NCBI GenBank assembly: GCA_905233755.1
Contig: CAJODM010000002.1
Coordinates: forward strand, 51,289 to 115,288
Length of the DNA: 64,000 nt
From: an uncultured Ruminococcus sp.
GTDB lineage: Bacteria > Bacillota > Clostridia > Oscillospirales > Acutalibacteraceae
Direction: 5' to 3'
Shown here: in pieces, positions 26,171 through 36,752 of the stretch
Position numbering within the stretch: the first letter of the stretch is position 1
How the letters are laid out: every line of letters begins with the position of its first letter
Notes under the pieces: generated by a model
Databases searched by the model: none
Told to the model about the DNA's origin: nothing
The model's input: the letters and a program-made list of their open reading frames with translations, nothing else
Position numbers and translations under genes: made by a program

Positions 26171-28240
26171 ATGTCTGATCTTGTCATTGTAGAGTCGCCT
26201 GCCAAGGCGAAGACGATCAAGAAATACCTCGGCGACAACTTCGAGGTCGTCGCCTCGATGGGGCACGTCCGCGATCTGCCGAGCGCACGGTTGAGCGTGG
26301 ACGTCAACAACAACTTCGAGCCCCGTTACGAGATCATCAAGGGGAAGGAGAAGCTGGTCGACGAGCTTGTCAGCCGTGCGAAGAAGAGCGACCGCGTTTA
26401 CCTCGCGACCGACCCCGACCGCGAGGGCGAGGCAATCTCGTGGCACCTCGCGTATATCCTGGGACTGCCGCTGGATGAGGTCGATCGCGTCGAGTTCAAC
26501 GAGATCACCCGCACCGGCATCAAGAACGGCATGGCCAGTCCGCGCACCATCAACATCGACCTTGTCAACGCCCAGCAGGCGCGGCGCATCCTCGACCGCA
26601 TCGTCGGCTACAAGCTCAGCCCCTTTGTCTCCCAGAAGATCCATCGCGGGCTGTCCGCCGGTCGCGTCCAGTCGGTCGCGGTGCGGATCGTGGTCGACCG
26701 AGAGCTCGAGATCCGCGCCTTTAAGCCCGAGGAGTTCTGGACCATCGACGCGAAGCTCATCCCCAAGGGCTCGCGCCGCGCGTTCTCTGCGGCGCTCTAC
26801 GGCGATGCCAAGGGCAAGATCAAGATCCATAACCAGGAACAGGCGGACGCTATCCTCTCTGACCTCGAGGGCGCCGACTTTATCATCATGAAGGTCAAGA
26901 ACGGCACCCGCAAGAAATCCCCTGCGCCTCCCTTCATCACCTCTACTTTGCAGCAGGAGGCATCGCGCAAGCTCAACTTCCAGTCCCGCCGCACCATGAA
27001 GGTCGCCCAGGAGCTGTACGAGGGTGTCGAGGTCGAGGGCATCGGCGCCACCGGTCTGATCACCTATATGCGTACCGACTCGCTTCGTATCTCGAACGAC
27101 GCGCGCGCCGAGGCACAATCCTATATCAGCTCTGCTTTCGGCAGCGAGTATCTGCCCGCAAAGCCCCGTTACTACAAGTCTCGCGCCGGCGCTCAGGACG
27201 GTCATGAGGCAATCCGTCCGACCTCGCCGTCGCTCTCGCCCGATAAGGTCAAGTCGAGCGTCACCGCCGACCAGTATAAGCTCTATAAGCTGATCTGGGA
27301 GCGGTTCATGGCGTCCCAGATGGCGGACTGTGTCCAGAAGACCACCCAGGCGGATATCGAGGCGGCTGGCTATATCTTCAAGGCGGCGGGCTACAAGGTC
27401 GACTTCGACGGATTCACCAAGCTCTATACCGAGGGGCGCGACGATACCGAGGAGAAGGAGAACCAGCTCCTCTCTCTCGAGAAGGACACCCCCTGCAAGG
27501 TCAAGGAGCTCGTCGAGAACCAGCACTTCACCCAGCCGCCGTCGCGCTATACCGAGGCGTCGCTCATCAAGGCGCTCGAAGAGTACGGCATCGGCCGGCC
27601 GTCCACCTATGCGGCGACCATCTCTACCATCACCGGCCGCGAGTACGTCAAGCGCGAGGGAAAGGCCCTCTATCCCACCGAGCTGGGCGAGGCGCTCTCG
27701 GGTCTGATGAAGGAACGCTTCCCCAAGATCGTCAACGTCAAGTTCACCGCCCAGATGGAGCAGGATCTCGACGAGGTCGAGAACGGCGACGTCGCATGGG
27801 ATGAGCTTCTCCAAGAATTTTATACCGACTTTGACAAGACGCTCAAGAAGGCCAAGTCCGATATGCAGGGCGTCAAGATCCAGCTCAAAGAGGACGAGAC
27901 CGACATCATCTGTGAGAAGTGCGGCCGACGCATGGTCGTCAAGGTCGGGCGTTACGGCAAGTTCATCGCCTGTCCCGGCTATCCCGAGTGCAAGAACGTC
28001 AAGCGCTACGTCGAGGAGACGGGCGTCGACTGTCCCAAGTGCGGCGGCAAGGTCATCATCAAGCGCACCAAGAAGGGCAAGGTGTTCTACGGCTGCTCGA
28101 ACTATCCGACGTGCGACTTTGTCTCGTGGAACGAACCCACCGCCGAGCGGTGTCCCAACTGCGGCGGCGTGCTCTATAAGCGCAAGGGCAAGAAGAGCAC
28201 CCTCTACTGCGATACCGAGGGCTGCGGATATAAGAAATGA
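26171..28240 (+). CDS. topA: DNA topoisomerase I with C-terminal zinc-ribbon domains
   Basis: 'LVIVESPAKAKTIKKYLG', 'ATDPDREGEAISWHL', 'ITYMRTDSLRIS', CxxC pairs at the C-terminus. Confidence 0.98.
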   Translation: MSDLVIVESPAKAKTIKKYLGDNFEVVASMGHVRDLPSARLSVDVNNNFEPRYEIIKGKEKLVDELVSRAKKSDRVYLATDPDREGEAISWHLAYILGLPLDEVDRVEFNEITRTGIKNGMASPRTINIDLVNAQQARRILDRIVGYKLSPFVSQKIHRGLSAGRVQSVAVRIVVDRELEIRAFKPEEFWTIDAKLIPKGSRRAFSAALYGDAKGKIKIHNQEQADAILSDLEGADFIIMKVKNGTRKKSPAPPFITSTLQQEASRKLNFQSRRTMKVAQELYEGVEVEGIGATGLITYMRTDSLRISNDARAEAQSYISSAFGSEYLPAKPRYYKSRAGAQDGHEAIRPTSPSLSPDKVKSSVTADQYKLYKLIWERFMASQMADCVQKTTQADIEAAGYIFKAAGYKVDFDGFTKLYTEGRDDTEEKENQLLSLEKDTPCKVKELVENQHFTQPPSRYTEASLIKALEEYGIGRPSTYAATISTITGREYVKREGKALYPTELGEALSGLMKERFPKIVNVKFTAQMEQDLDEVENGDVAWDELLQEFYTDFDKTLKKAKSDMQGVKIQLKEDETDIICEKCGRRMVVKVGRYGKFIACPGYPECKNVKRYVEETGVDCPKCGGKVIIKRTKKGKVFYGCSNYPTCDFVSWNEPTAERCPNCGGVLYKRKGKKSTLYCDTEGCGYKK

Positions 28241-29553
28241 ACGACTTCGTATCCGTCGTCGGCGGCGGGCTTGCGGGGTGTGAGGCGGCGTATCAGCTCT
28301 CGCGTCGGGGCGTTCGCGTCCGGCTGTATGAGATAAAGCCGCTGAAGCTGTCGCCCGCGCATCACACTGACCGGCTGTGCGAGCTGGTATGCTCCAACTC
28401 GCTCAAGGCAAACCGCGTCAGCGCGGCTGCGGGGCTGTTAAAGCAGGAGATGCGGACGCTCTCGTCGCTGCTGCTCTCCTGTGCCGACCGATGCGCCGTC
28501 CCTGCGGGCGGGGCGCTTGCGGTGGATCGCGAGCGGTTCTCGTCGATGGTGACCGACGTTATTCGGTCTGACAGCAACATCACCGTTATCCCTGAGGAGG
28601 TCGAGCGTATCCCCGACGGCGTGACCATCATCGCCACCGGGCCGCTGACGTTCCCAACGCTCTCCGATGATATTGCCGGGCGTTTCGGTGACTGTTTGCA
28701 GTTCTTCGATGCGGCGGCGCCGATCGTATCGGCCGACAGCATCGACATGAGCTGTGCGTTCTTTCTGTCGCGCTACGGCAAGGGCGACGGGGACGATTAT
28801 CTGAACTGTCCGATGAACCGCGCCGAGTACGAGGCGTTCTATGACGCGCTGATCCATGCCGAGCGCGCGCCGGTACACGCGTTCGACGTGATGAACCCCA
28901 AGGTGTACGAGGGATGTATGCCGATCGAGGTGATGGCACAGCGCGGGGTCGATACCGTCCGTTTCGGGCCGATGAAGCCGGTCGGACTGAACGACCCGCG
29001 TACCGGTCACCGCCCGTGGGCGGTGCTGCAGCTGCGGCGCGAGAACCGCGAGGGCACGATGTATAACCTCGTCGGGTTCCAGACGAACCTGAAGTTCTCG
29101 GAGCAGCATCGGGTGTTCTCGATGATCCCTGCTTTAAAACACGCCGAGTTCTTGCGCTACGGCGTGATGCACCGCAATACCTTCATCGACTCGCCGCGCA
29201 TCCTGAACGCGGATTATTCTGTTAGAGAAAATAAAGAGTTATTCTTCGCCGGTCAGCTCACCGGCGTCGAGGGATATATGGAGTCGGCGTCCTCGGGGCT
29301 GCTCGCCGGTATCAACGCCGCGCGGCTGTGTCGGGGAGAGCAACCGGTGATCCTGCCCGCCACCACCATGATGGGGGCGCTCGCGCGGTATATCAGCGAT
29401 CCCTATGTGAAGGCGTTCCAGCCGATGGGCGCGAACTTCGGGGTCCTGCCGGAGCTGTCCGATCGCCCGCGCGACAAGGCGCAGCGCGGACAGGCATACG
29501 CCGACCGTGCGCTCGCTGATCTGCGGGCGGCCATAGCAGATGACAACATTTGA
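28237..29553 (+). CDS. trmFO: Methylenetetrahydrofolate--tRNA-(uracil-5-)-methyltransferase
   Basis: 'VVGGGLAGCEAAYQLSRRGVRVRLYE', 'LVCSNSLKAN', 'FAGQLTGVEGYMESASSGL'. Confidence 0.97.
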   Translation: MNDFVSVVGGGLAGCEAAYQLSRRGVRVRLYEIKPLKLSPAHHTDRLCELVCSNSLKANRVSAAAGLLKQEMRTLSSLLLSCADRCAVPAGGALAVDRERFSSMVTDVIRSDSNITVIPEEVERIPDGVTIIATGPLTFPTLSDDIAGRFGDCLQFFDAAAPIVSADSIDMSCAFFLSRYGKGDGDDYLNCPMNRAEYEAFYDALIHAERAPVHAFDVMNPKVYEGCMPIEVMAQRGVDTVRFGPMKPVGLNDPRTGHRPWAVLQLRRENREGTMYNLVGFQTNLKFSEQHRVFSMIPALKHAEFLRYGVMHRNTFIDSPRILNADYSVRENKELFFAGQLTGVEGYMESASSGLLAGINAARLCRGEQPVILPATTMMGALARYISDPYVKAFQPMGANFGVLPELSDRPRDKAQRGQAYADRALADLRAAIADDNI

Positions 29554-29567
29554 AAGGAATGATAGAT

Positions 29568-30575
29568 ATGAAGATCATCGTTGATGCTTTCGGCGGCGAC
29601 AACGCCCCGCTCGAGATTATTCGCGGCGCTGTCGACGCTTATCACGAATACGGGGTTGAGATCATCCTCACCGGACGGGAGGATGTGATCCGATCGGTGT
29701 CGGCCGAGAACGGGATCTCGCTCGACAACATCACGATCGTCCATGCCGACTCGGTCATCTCGAACGACGAGGCGGGCTCCGATATCATCAAGAAGAAGTC
29801 AGACTCGTCCATGGCGGTCGGGCTCAAGCTCCTTTCTGACGGTGGGGGCGACGCCTTTGTCTCGGCCGGCAACTCGGGCGCGCTGTGCGTCGGCGCGACC
29901 CTGATCGTCAAGCGCATCAAGGGCATCAAGCGTCCCGGGTTCGCTCCTGTCATGCCGAACATCAACGGCTACTTCATGCTGCTCGACAGCGGCGCGAACG
30001 TCGAATGCAAGCCCCAGATGCTCCAGCAGTTCGGCATCATGGGCTCGGTATATATGAACAAGGTCATGGGTGTGTCCAACCCCCGCGTAGGGCTTGCGAA
30101 CGTCGGCACCGAGGAGCACAAGGGCGACGAGCTGCGGCATGAGGCATACGCGCTCTTGAAGGACAGCCCCGTCAACTTCATCGGCAACGTCGAGGGGCGT
30201 GATATCCCGCTCGACGGATGCGATGTGGTGGTGTGCGACGGGTTCACCGGCAACATGATTCTCAAGACCTATGAGGGCACCGCGATGGCGCTGATGAAGC
30301 GCATCAAGGGCGTGTTCACCAAGAGCTTGAAGACCAAGCTTGCCGCCGCGATCGTCATGCCCGAGATGAAGGAACTCAAGAAGAGCGTCGATTACAACGA
30401 GGTCGGCGGCGCGCCGATCCTCGGCTGTGCCAAGCCCGTGTTCAAGGCGCACGGTTCCGCCAACGCCAAAACCATCAAGAACGCCATCCGCGTTACGAAG
30501 GAGTACGTCGAGAACGACGTGATCGCGTCGATCTCTGCAGCCCTCAGCGAGCTGAAAGCGAGCGATACCCCATGA
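29568..30575 (+). CDS. plsX: Phosphate acyltransferase PlsX
   Basis: 'MKIIVDAFGGDNAPLEIIRGAVDA', 'VSAGNSGALCVGA'; start at 29568. Confidence 0.97.
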   Translation: MKIIVDAFGGDNAPLEIIRGAVDAYHEYGVEIILTGREDVIRSVSAENGISLDNITIVHADSVISNDEAGSDIIKKKSDSSMAVGLKLLSDGGGDAFVSAGNSGALCVGATLIVKRIKGIKRPGFAPVMPNINGYFMLLDSGANVECKPQMLQQFGIMGSVYMNKVMGVSNPRVGLANVGTEEHKGDELRHEAYALLKDSPVNFIGNVEGRDIPLDGCDVVVCDGFTGNMILKTYEGTAMALMKRIKGVFTKSLKTKLAAAIVMPEMKELKKSVDYNEVGGAPILGCAKPVFKAHGSANAKTIKNAIRVTKEYVENDVIASISAALSELKASDTP

Positions 30576-31246
30576 AGGGACTAGAGGCCGCCATCGGCTA
30601 TACCTTTCGCGATCCGTCCCTGTTGCAGGAGGCATTGACCCACTCGTCCTATGCAAACGAGCAAAAGGGCAGACAGCCCTATAACGAGCGGCTCGAGTTC
30701 CTCGGTGACGCGGTGCTGTCCATCGTTGTCTCCGATTATATCTATGAGCACTGTCCCGATATGCCCGAGGGCGGGCTGACCAAGCTGCGCGCCTATCTGG
30801 TATGTGAGAAGTCGCTGTTCGGCTTTGCACAGCAGATCGAGCTGGGATCCTATATCCGCCTGTCGAACGGCGAGAGAAAGAACGGCGGCGCGTCGCGTCC
30901 GTCGATCGTCTCGGACGCGTTCGAGGCGCTGATCGCCGCGATCTATCTCGACGGCGGGATGGAACCCGCGCGGCGGCATATCCTGCGCTTCATCGTCCCC
31001 GAGATCGAGAACCGCCACAGCGCGACCTTCTCCGACTATAAGACCGCGCTGCAGGAGATCATCCAGAAGAACCCCGGAGAGCGGCTCGAGTATATCCTTG
31101 TCGGCTCGTCCGGTCCCGACCACAACAAGCACTTCAAGATCGAGGTGCATCTGAACTCGAACGTCATCGGACGCGGCGGCGGCAGAAGCAAGAAAGAAGC
31201 CGAGCAGCAGGCGGCGCGCGAGGCGTTGGAGTTGATGGGATATTAG
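30572..31246 (+). CDS. rnc: Ribonuclease III
   Basis: 'NERLEFLGDAVLSIVVSDYIY', C-terminal dsRBD. Confidence 0.97.
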   Translation: MKGLEAAIGYTFRDPSLLQEALTHSSYANEQKGRQPYNERLEFLGDAVLSIVVSDYIYEHCPDMPEGGLTKLRAYLVCEKSLFGFAQQIELGSYIRLSNGERKNGGASRPSIVSDAFEALIAAIYLDGGMEPARRHILRFIVPEIENRHSATFSDYKTALQEIIQKNPGERLEYILVGSSGPDHNKHFKIEVHLNSNVIGRGGGRSKKEAEQQAAREALELMGY

Positions 31247-32228
31247 CCACCGAAACGTCGCGCTGTTCATCCCCTTCAACGGATGCCCGCAGAAGTGCTC
31301 CTTCTGCAACCAGCGCAGTATCACCGGACACGCTCGCCAGCCGTCGCCCGACGAGGTGCGGCAGACGATCGAATCTGCGTTAAATTCTCTGAAAGAAAAT
31401 TCATCCGATGCCGAGATCGCCTTCTTCGGCGGTTCGTTCACGGCGATCGACCGCGCCTATATGCGCTCGCTGCTCGATGCGACTGTGCCGTATATCGACC
31501 GCTTTTTGGGGATTCGGGTATCGACCCGTCCCGATGCGATCGACGACGAGGCGCTCTCGCTGTTGCGTTATTATCATGTCACGTCGGTCGAGCTCGGCGC
31601 CCAGAGCATGGACGATACCGTCCTCTCACTCAACGACCGCGGCCATACCGCCGATGACGTGCGGCGATCTTCATCGCTCATCCGCTCGTATGGGATGGAG
31701 CTCGGGCTGCAGATGATGACGGGGCTGTACGGCAGCACCGCCTTATCAGATATCGAGACCGCGCAGAAGCTGATCGCGCTCTCGCCCGATACCGTGCGGA
31801 TTTATCCGACGATCGTGATGCGCTACACCCGCCTGTGCGAGATGTACGAGAGGGGGCTGTATAGCCCTCCTCCACTCGACAGCGCGGTACAGCTGTGCGC
31901 GCATCTGATGACGATGTTCTCTAACGCGCACATCCGCGTGATCCGCGTCGGGCTGCACGATACTGCCGAGCTGCGCCGCGATATGGTGGCGGGGCCGTAT
32001 CATCCCGCGTTCAGGGAGCTTTGCGAGAGCCGCATGATGCTCGTCACCCTTCTGTCGTTATTGAACGGCAGAGAACGCGGCTCCTACACCGTTGCGGTAC
32101 ATCCGCGCGATGTCTCCAAGCTCATCGGACACAAACGGCAGAATCTTCGGATCCTGCACGATAACGGGTACGACGTTAGGGTTATCCAGGACGCCGCCGT
32201 GCCCATCACTACCCCAGTCCTGCGTTAG
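31242..32228 (+). CDS. Elp3-like radical SAM protein, predicted ATT start overlapping the rnc stop
   Basis: Frame upstream of the ORF-track ATG (31356) reads (M)SHRNVALFIPFNGCPQKCSFCNQRSITGHARQPSPDEV, containing the CxxxCxxC motif; in-frame TGA at 31233-31235 limits the start. Confidence 0.85.
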   Translation: MSHRNVALFIPFNGCPQKCSFCNQRSITGHARQPSPDEVRQTIESALNSLKENSSDAEIAFFGGSFTAIDRAYMRSLLDATVPYIDRFLGIRVSTRPDAIDDEALSLLRYYHVTSVELGAQSMDDTVLSLNDRGHTADDVRRSSSLIRSYGMELGLQMMTGLYGSTALSDIETAQKLIALSPDTVRIYPTIVMRYTRLCEMYERGLYSPPPLDSAVQLCAHLMTMFSNAHIRVIRVGLHDTAELRRDMVAGPYHPAFRELCESRMMLVTLLSLLNGRERGSYTVAVHPRDVSKLIGHKRQNLRILHDNGYDVRVIQDAAVPITTPVLR

Positions 32229-32237
32229 GAAATAGTT

Positions 32238-35200
32238 ATGCTGTTAAAATCACTCGAACTCCAGGGGTTCAAGACCTTCCCTGACAAGACCAAGCTCAGC
32301 TTTGATACCGGCATCACCTCGGTCGTCGGTCCCAACGGCTCGGGAAAATCGAATATCAGCGATGCGATCCGCTGGGTGCTGGGCGAACAGAGCCCCAAGT
32401 CCCTGCGCTGCTCGCGCATGGAGGATGTCGTCTTCAACGGCACCGACACCCGCAAGCGCCAGGGCTACGCCGAGGTCACCCTCACCATTGATAACGCTGA
32501 CCGGCTGCTGCCGTTCGACGGCGACGACGTAGCGGTCACGCGCCGCTACTATCGCTCCGGCGAGTCCGAGTATCTGATCAACAAGGCGGCTGTCCGGCTC
32601 AAGGATATCCACGAGCTGTTCATGGATACGGGGCTCGGGCGCGACGGCTACTCGATGATCGGCCAGGGAAAGATCGACTCCATCGTCTCATCCAAGAGCG
32701 AGGACAGACGCGAGATCTTCGAGGAGGCGGCGGGTATCTCGCGCTACCGCTATCGCAAGACCGAGGCAGAGCGAAAGCTTGCCCGCACCGAGGACAACCT
32801 GCTGCGGCTGCGCGATATCGTCACCGAGCTGTCCGAGCGGATCGGCCCGCTCAAGTCCCAGTCCGAGAAAGCAGAGCAGTTCCTGCTCTACTCTTCCGAG
32901 CGGCGCGGGCTCGAGATCGCGCTGTGGCTCGACACCCTCGACAAGAGCTCGTCGGTGCTCCGCGAGCACGAGGACAAGATATCCATCGCCAAGTCCCAGT
33001 ACGACGATGCCGAGTCTGCCCTTGACGCCATCTCCCGCGAGACCGAGAAGATCTATCTGAAGAAGGGCGCGCTGTCCTCCGAGATGGACGAGGCGCGCGC
33101 CGCCGTATCAGAGTATGAGGCACAGATCTCCGAGAAGAAGGCGGCGATCTCGGTCGCCGAGAACGATATCCGCCACAACCGCGACAACATCGAGCGCATC
33201 GCCGGTGAGATCGATAAGGCGCACGGCTCTACCGAGGATATCCGCCAGCTGATCGAGGATAAGCTCCACTCCATCGATGACATTCGTGAGAAGATCGCCG
33301 TCGAGCAGACGGACTATAACGCCGTGCTCGACGAGCTGAATACCGTCAACACCGACGCCTCGCGCTCGAACGACGAGCTGCAGCAGCTGTCGGCGCTGAT
33401 TGCGTCGCTGTCCCAGCGGCTGGCCGACGTGCGCGTGACCGATATCACCAGCGCGACCACCGTCGAGGAGCAGAACGCACGCATCACCGAGCTGAACACA
33501 TCAGTCGGTGAGAGCCGCGATCAGCTCACATCCCTCTGTGACATGAAGTCGGATTATGAAGATAAGATCCGCTCGACCGAGCAGGCGATCTCGATGCATG
33601 AGAACGCGATCTCGGGGCTTGAGATGAAGCTCCAATCCCGCGCGAGGAAGCGCGACGAGCTCAAGGAGCAGGCGGATCGGCTGATGCTCGACGCCGAGGA
33701 GAAGTCCCGCCGCATGAAGATCCTCACCGATCTGTCGCGCAACTTCGAGGGATTCTATCACTCTGTCAAGGTCGTGATGCAGCAGGTTCGGTCGGGCGCC
33801 ATCGGCGGCGTCCACGGGCCTGTCACCACCCTCATCAAGGTACCCAAGAAGTACAACGTTGCGCTCGAGACCGCGCTGGGATCGAAGATGCAGCACATCG
33901 TCGTGAACACCGACGCCGACGCCAAGCGCGCTATCGAGATGCTCAAGAAGCTCGACGCCGGCCGTGCGACCTTCCTGCCGATCTCGACGATAAAGCCGCG
34001 TTCCCTTGACGAGAAGGGGCTCGACGACTGCTACGGCTATATCGGGATCGCGTCCGAGCTGTGTACCACCGATCAGCAGTACGCGGGCGTCCTGAGCTCG
34101 CTGCTCGGCAGGATCGTCGTCGCCGAGGATCTGTCATCGGCGGCGTCTATTGCCAAGAAGTACGGCTATCGGTTCATGGTCGTTACCCTCGACGGCCAGG
34201 TCGTCAACGCCGGCGGATCGTTCACCGGCGGCTCGCGCGCCAAGAACTCGGGGCTGCTGTCCCGCGAGTCCGAGATCGAGAACCTGAAAAAAGAGACAGA
34301 GACCCTTCGCGCCCGCTATGAGAAGGCGACCGATGAGTATCAGCAGGCGCTCGCTGCGTTCTCTGCGGTCGATGCCGAGCTGCTCGGCGCCCGCGCCGAC
34401 CTTGCGAACGCGAACCAGGAGCTGGTACGGCTGAACGCCGAGTACAACGCCTGTGTCAACGAGTACAACACCCTCTCGCTCGTTGTCGCTCGCCAGACGG
34501 AGGAGATCGCCTCCTGCGAGAGCAAGGTGCAGCAGGCAGAGCTTGCCCGCGCCGCCGCCCAGAAGGATCTGGTGCGCTATACCGCCGATATCGAGAGCAA
34601 CGAGCTGAAGATTCGACAGCTCAGCGGAATCCGCGACGAGATGGCGTCCCGCCGCGAGTCGCTCGCCGACCGGCTGCAGCAGATACGGATGCGCATACTC
34701 TCGCGTGAGAAGGATATCGAGACGCTGAACGCCGAGATCGAGACCGCCCGCACCTCCGGCTTTGATCAGGAGAGGCGGATCGGCGAGCTTGAGCGCGAGC
34801 GCGATGAGATAGAACAGAATATTTCTTCTATAGAAAATACAATCCTCCGTCTGAACGAGGATATATCGGCGCTCTCGGCCCAATCGGCCCAGTCGCTTGC
34901 CCGCATCGAGGGCATCGGCGCCGAGGAGGACGCGCTCGAACGTCGCTCGGTCGAGCTGCGCGGGATCGAACGAGACAAGACGTCCGAGCGCGAGCACGCA
35001 TCGAACGAGTTCTCGCGGCTTGAGGAGCGCCGCTTGAACCTGCAGAAGCAGTTCGACGACATCATCGAGAAGCTGTGGGAGGAGTATGAGCTCACCCGCG
35101 CCGAGGCGGAGCAGCAGGCGATCGAGATCACGAACCTCTCCGAGGCGCGTTCTCGCCTGACGTCGCTCAAGAACAAGATCAAGAACCTCGGCACCGTCAA

Positions 35201-35810
35201 CGTCGGCGCGATCGAAGAGTACCGCGAGGTATCCGAGCGATACACCTTCATGAAGGAGCAGGTCGACGATGTCGAAACCTCCAAGAAAGAGATCGAGGCC
35301 CTCATCACAACCCTCACTAAACAGATGAAAGAGGTGTTTGTCGCCTCGTTCGACGCGATCAACAAGAATTTCACCGAGACCTTCCGTGAGCTGTTCGGCG
35401 GCGGCAACGCCTATCTCGAGCTGTCCGATCCCGAGAACATCCTCACCTCGGGCATCGAGATCGTGGTGCATCCGCCCGGCAAGATCGTCGTCCATCTCGA
35501 GGCGTTGTCCGGCGGTGAGAAGGCGCTGGTCGCGATCGCGCTGTACTTTGCGATCATGAAGGTGCGCCCCGCGCCGTTCTGCGTCATGGACGAGATCGAG
35601 GCGGCGCTCGACGAGGTGAACGTCGACCGGTTCGCGTCCTATCTGCGCAACCTCACCACCTCGACCCAGTTCATCCTCATCACCCACCGCCGCGGCACGA
35701 TGGAGGAGGCAGACGTTCTCTACGGCGTCACCATGCAGGACGAGGGTATCTCAAAGCTGCTCGAGCTGCGCGCGTCCGAGGTCGCGAGCACGCTCGGCAT
35801 CGAAAGCTGA
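32238..35810 (+). CDS. smc: Chromosome segregation protein SMC
   Basis: 'LKSLELQGFKTFPDKTKLSF', 'GPNGSGKSNISDAIRWVLGEQ', C-terminal 'LSGGEKALVAIALYFA'. Confidence 0.98.
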   Translation: MLLKSLELQGFKTFPDKTKLSFDTGITSVVGPNGSGKSNISDAIRWVLGEQSPKSLRCSRMEDVVFNGTDTRKRQGYAEVTLTIDNADRLLPFDGDDVAVTRRYYRSGESEYLINKAAVRLKDIHELFMDTGLGRDGYSMIGQGKIDSIVSSKSEDRREIFEEAAGISRYRYRKTEAERKLARTEDNLLRLRDIVTELSERIGPLKSQSEKAEQFLLYSSERRGLEIALWLDTLDKSSSVLREHEDKISIAKSQYDDAESALDAISRETEKIYLKKGALSSEMDEARAAVSEYEAQISEKKAAISVAENDIRHNRDNIERIAGEIDKAHGSTEDIRQLIEDKLHSIDDIREKIAVEQTDYNAVLDELNTVNTDASRSNDELQQLSALIASLSQRLADVRVTDITSATTVEEQNARITELNTSVGESRDQLTSLCDMKSDYEDKIRSTEQAISMHENAISGLEMKLQSRARKRDELKEQADRLMLDAEEKSRRMKILTDLSRNFEGFYHSVKVVMQQVRSGAIGGVHGPVTTLIKVPKKYNVALETALGSKMQHIVVNTDADAKRAIEMLKKLDAGRATFLPISTIKPRSLDEKGLDDCYGYIGIASELCTTDQQYAGVLSSLLGRIVVAEDLSSAASIAKKYGYRFMVVTLDGQVVNAGGSFTGGSRAKNSGLLSRESEIENLKKETETLRARYEKATDEYQQALAAFSAVDAELLGARADLANANQELVRLNAEYNACVNEYNTLSLVVARQTEEIASCESKVQQAELARAAAQKDLVRYTADIESNELKIRQLSGIRDEMASRRESLADRLQQIRMRILSREKDIETLNAEIETARTSGFDQERRIGELERERDEIEQNISSIENTILRLNEDISALSAQSAQSLARIEGIGAEEDALERRSVELRGIERDKTSEREHASNEFSRLEERRLNLQKQFDDIIEKLWEEYELTRAEAEQQAIEITNLSEARSRLTSLKNKIKNLGTVNVGAIEEYREVSERYTFMKEQVDDVETSKKEIEALITTLTKQMKEVFVASFDAINKNFTETFRELFGGGNAYLELSDPENILTSGIEIVVHPPGKIVVHLEALSGGEKALVAIALYFAIMKVRPAPFCVMDEIEAALDEVNVDRFASYLRNLTTSTQFILITHRRGTMEEADVLYGVTMQDEGISKLLELRASEVASTLGIES

Positions 35811-35834
35811 CCAAGAATCACAGAAGGTGTATAT

Positions 35835-36752
35835 ATGGGTTTATTCAGTAAGATTAAAGAAGGGCTGAAGAAGACGCGCGACAGCGTGGTTTCTCAGATC
35901 GACTCGATGCTCAAGTCCTTCACCAAGATCGACGACGAGCTGTTCGAGGAGCTCGAGGAGTTGCTCGTGATGGGCGACGTCGGCGTAAGGACATCGGCGA
36001 AGATCTGTGACGAGCTGCGCCAGCGGGTCAAGCAGAAGGGCATCACCGATCCCTCTCTGATCCTCCACGAGCTCGAGGAGCTGACCGCAGAGATGCTCTC
36101 AAAGGGCAACGACATGGTCCTTGATACCACCCCCTCGGTCATCCTTGTCATCGGGGTCAACGGCGTGGGGAAGACCACCTCTATCGGGAAGCTTGCGAGC
36201 TACTATATCGCTCGCGGCAAGCACGTCACCCTGGCCGCCGCCGATACTTTTCGCGCGGCTGCCATCGACCAGCTCAAGATCTGGGCTGAGCGCGCGGGCG
36301 CGGACATCGTGGCACAGGGCGAGGGCAGCGATCCCGCTGCGGTGGTGTTCGACGCGATCTCAGCCGCCAAGGCGCGCGGGTCGGATCTCGTGATCTGCGA
36401 TACCGCCGGCCGCCTGCACAACAAGAAGCACCTCATGGAGGAGCTCGCTAAGATTCGGCGGATCATCGACCGCGAGCTGCCCGACGCCGACAAGGAGATT
36501 CTTTTGGTGCTCGACGCGACCACCGGCCAGAACGCCGTCAACCAGGCCGAGGCGTTCGCTGCGGCGACCGGGATCTCGGGCATCATCCTCACTAAGCTCG
36601 ACGGCACCGCCAAGGGCGGCGTGGTGCTCGCGGTCAAGGACGGCCTGGGTATCCCCGTCAAGTTCATCGGCGTGGGCGAGCAGGTTGACGATCTGCAGCC
36701 GTTTGACGCCGCCGCGTTCTCACACGCGCTGTTTGCAAAGGAAGAAGCATGA
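35835..36752 (+). CDS. ftsY: Signal recognition particle receptor FtsY
   Basis: 'VNGVGKTTSIGKLA', 'AADTFRAAAIDQL', 'DTAGRLHNKKHLM'. Confidence 0.98.
   Translation: MGLFSKIKEGLKKTRDSVVSQIDSMLKSFTKIDDELFEELEELLVMGDVGVRTSAKICDELRQRVKQKGITDPSLILHELEELTAEMLSKGNDMVLDTTPSVILVIGVNGVGKTTSIGKLASYYIARGKHVTLAAADTFRAAAIDQLKIWAERAGADIVAQGEGSDPAAVVFDAISAAKARGSDLVICDTAGRLHNKKHLMEELAKIRRIIDRELPDADKEILLVLDATTGQNAVNQAEAFAAATGISGIILTKLDGTAKGGVVLAVKDGLGIPVKFIGVGEQVDDLQPFDAAAFSHALFAKEEA

Noticed and set aside
26066-27814. 582-aa minus-strand ORF opposite topA
   Set aside because: Antisense shadow ORF of a high-GC gene; low-complexity Leu/Arg/Asp/Gly translation and no recognisable domain.
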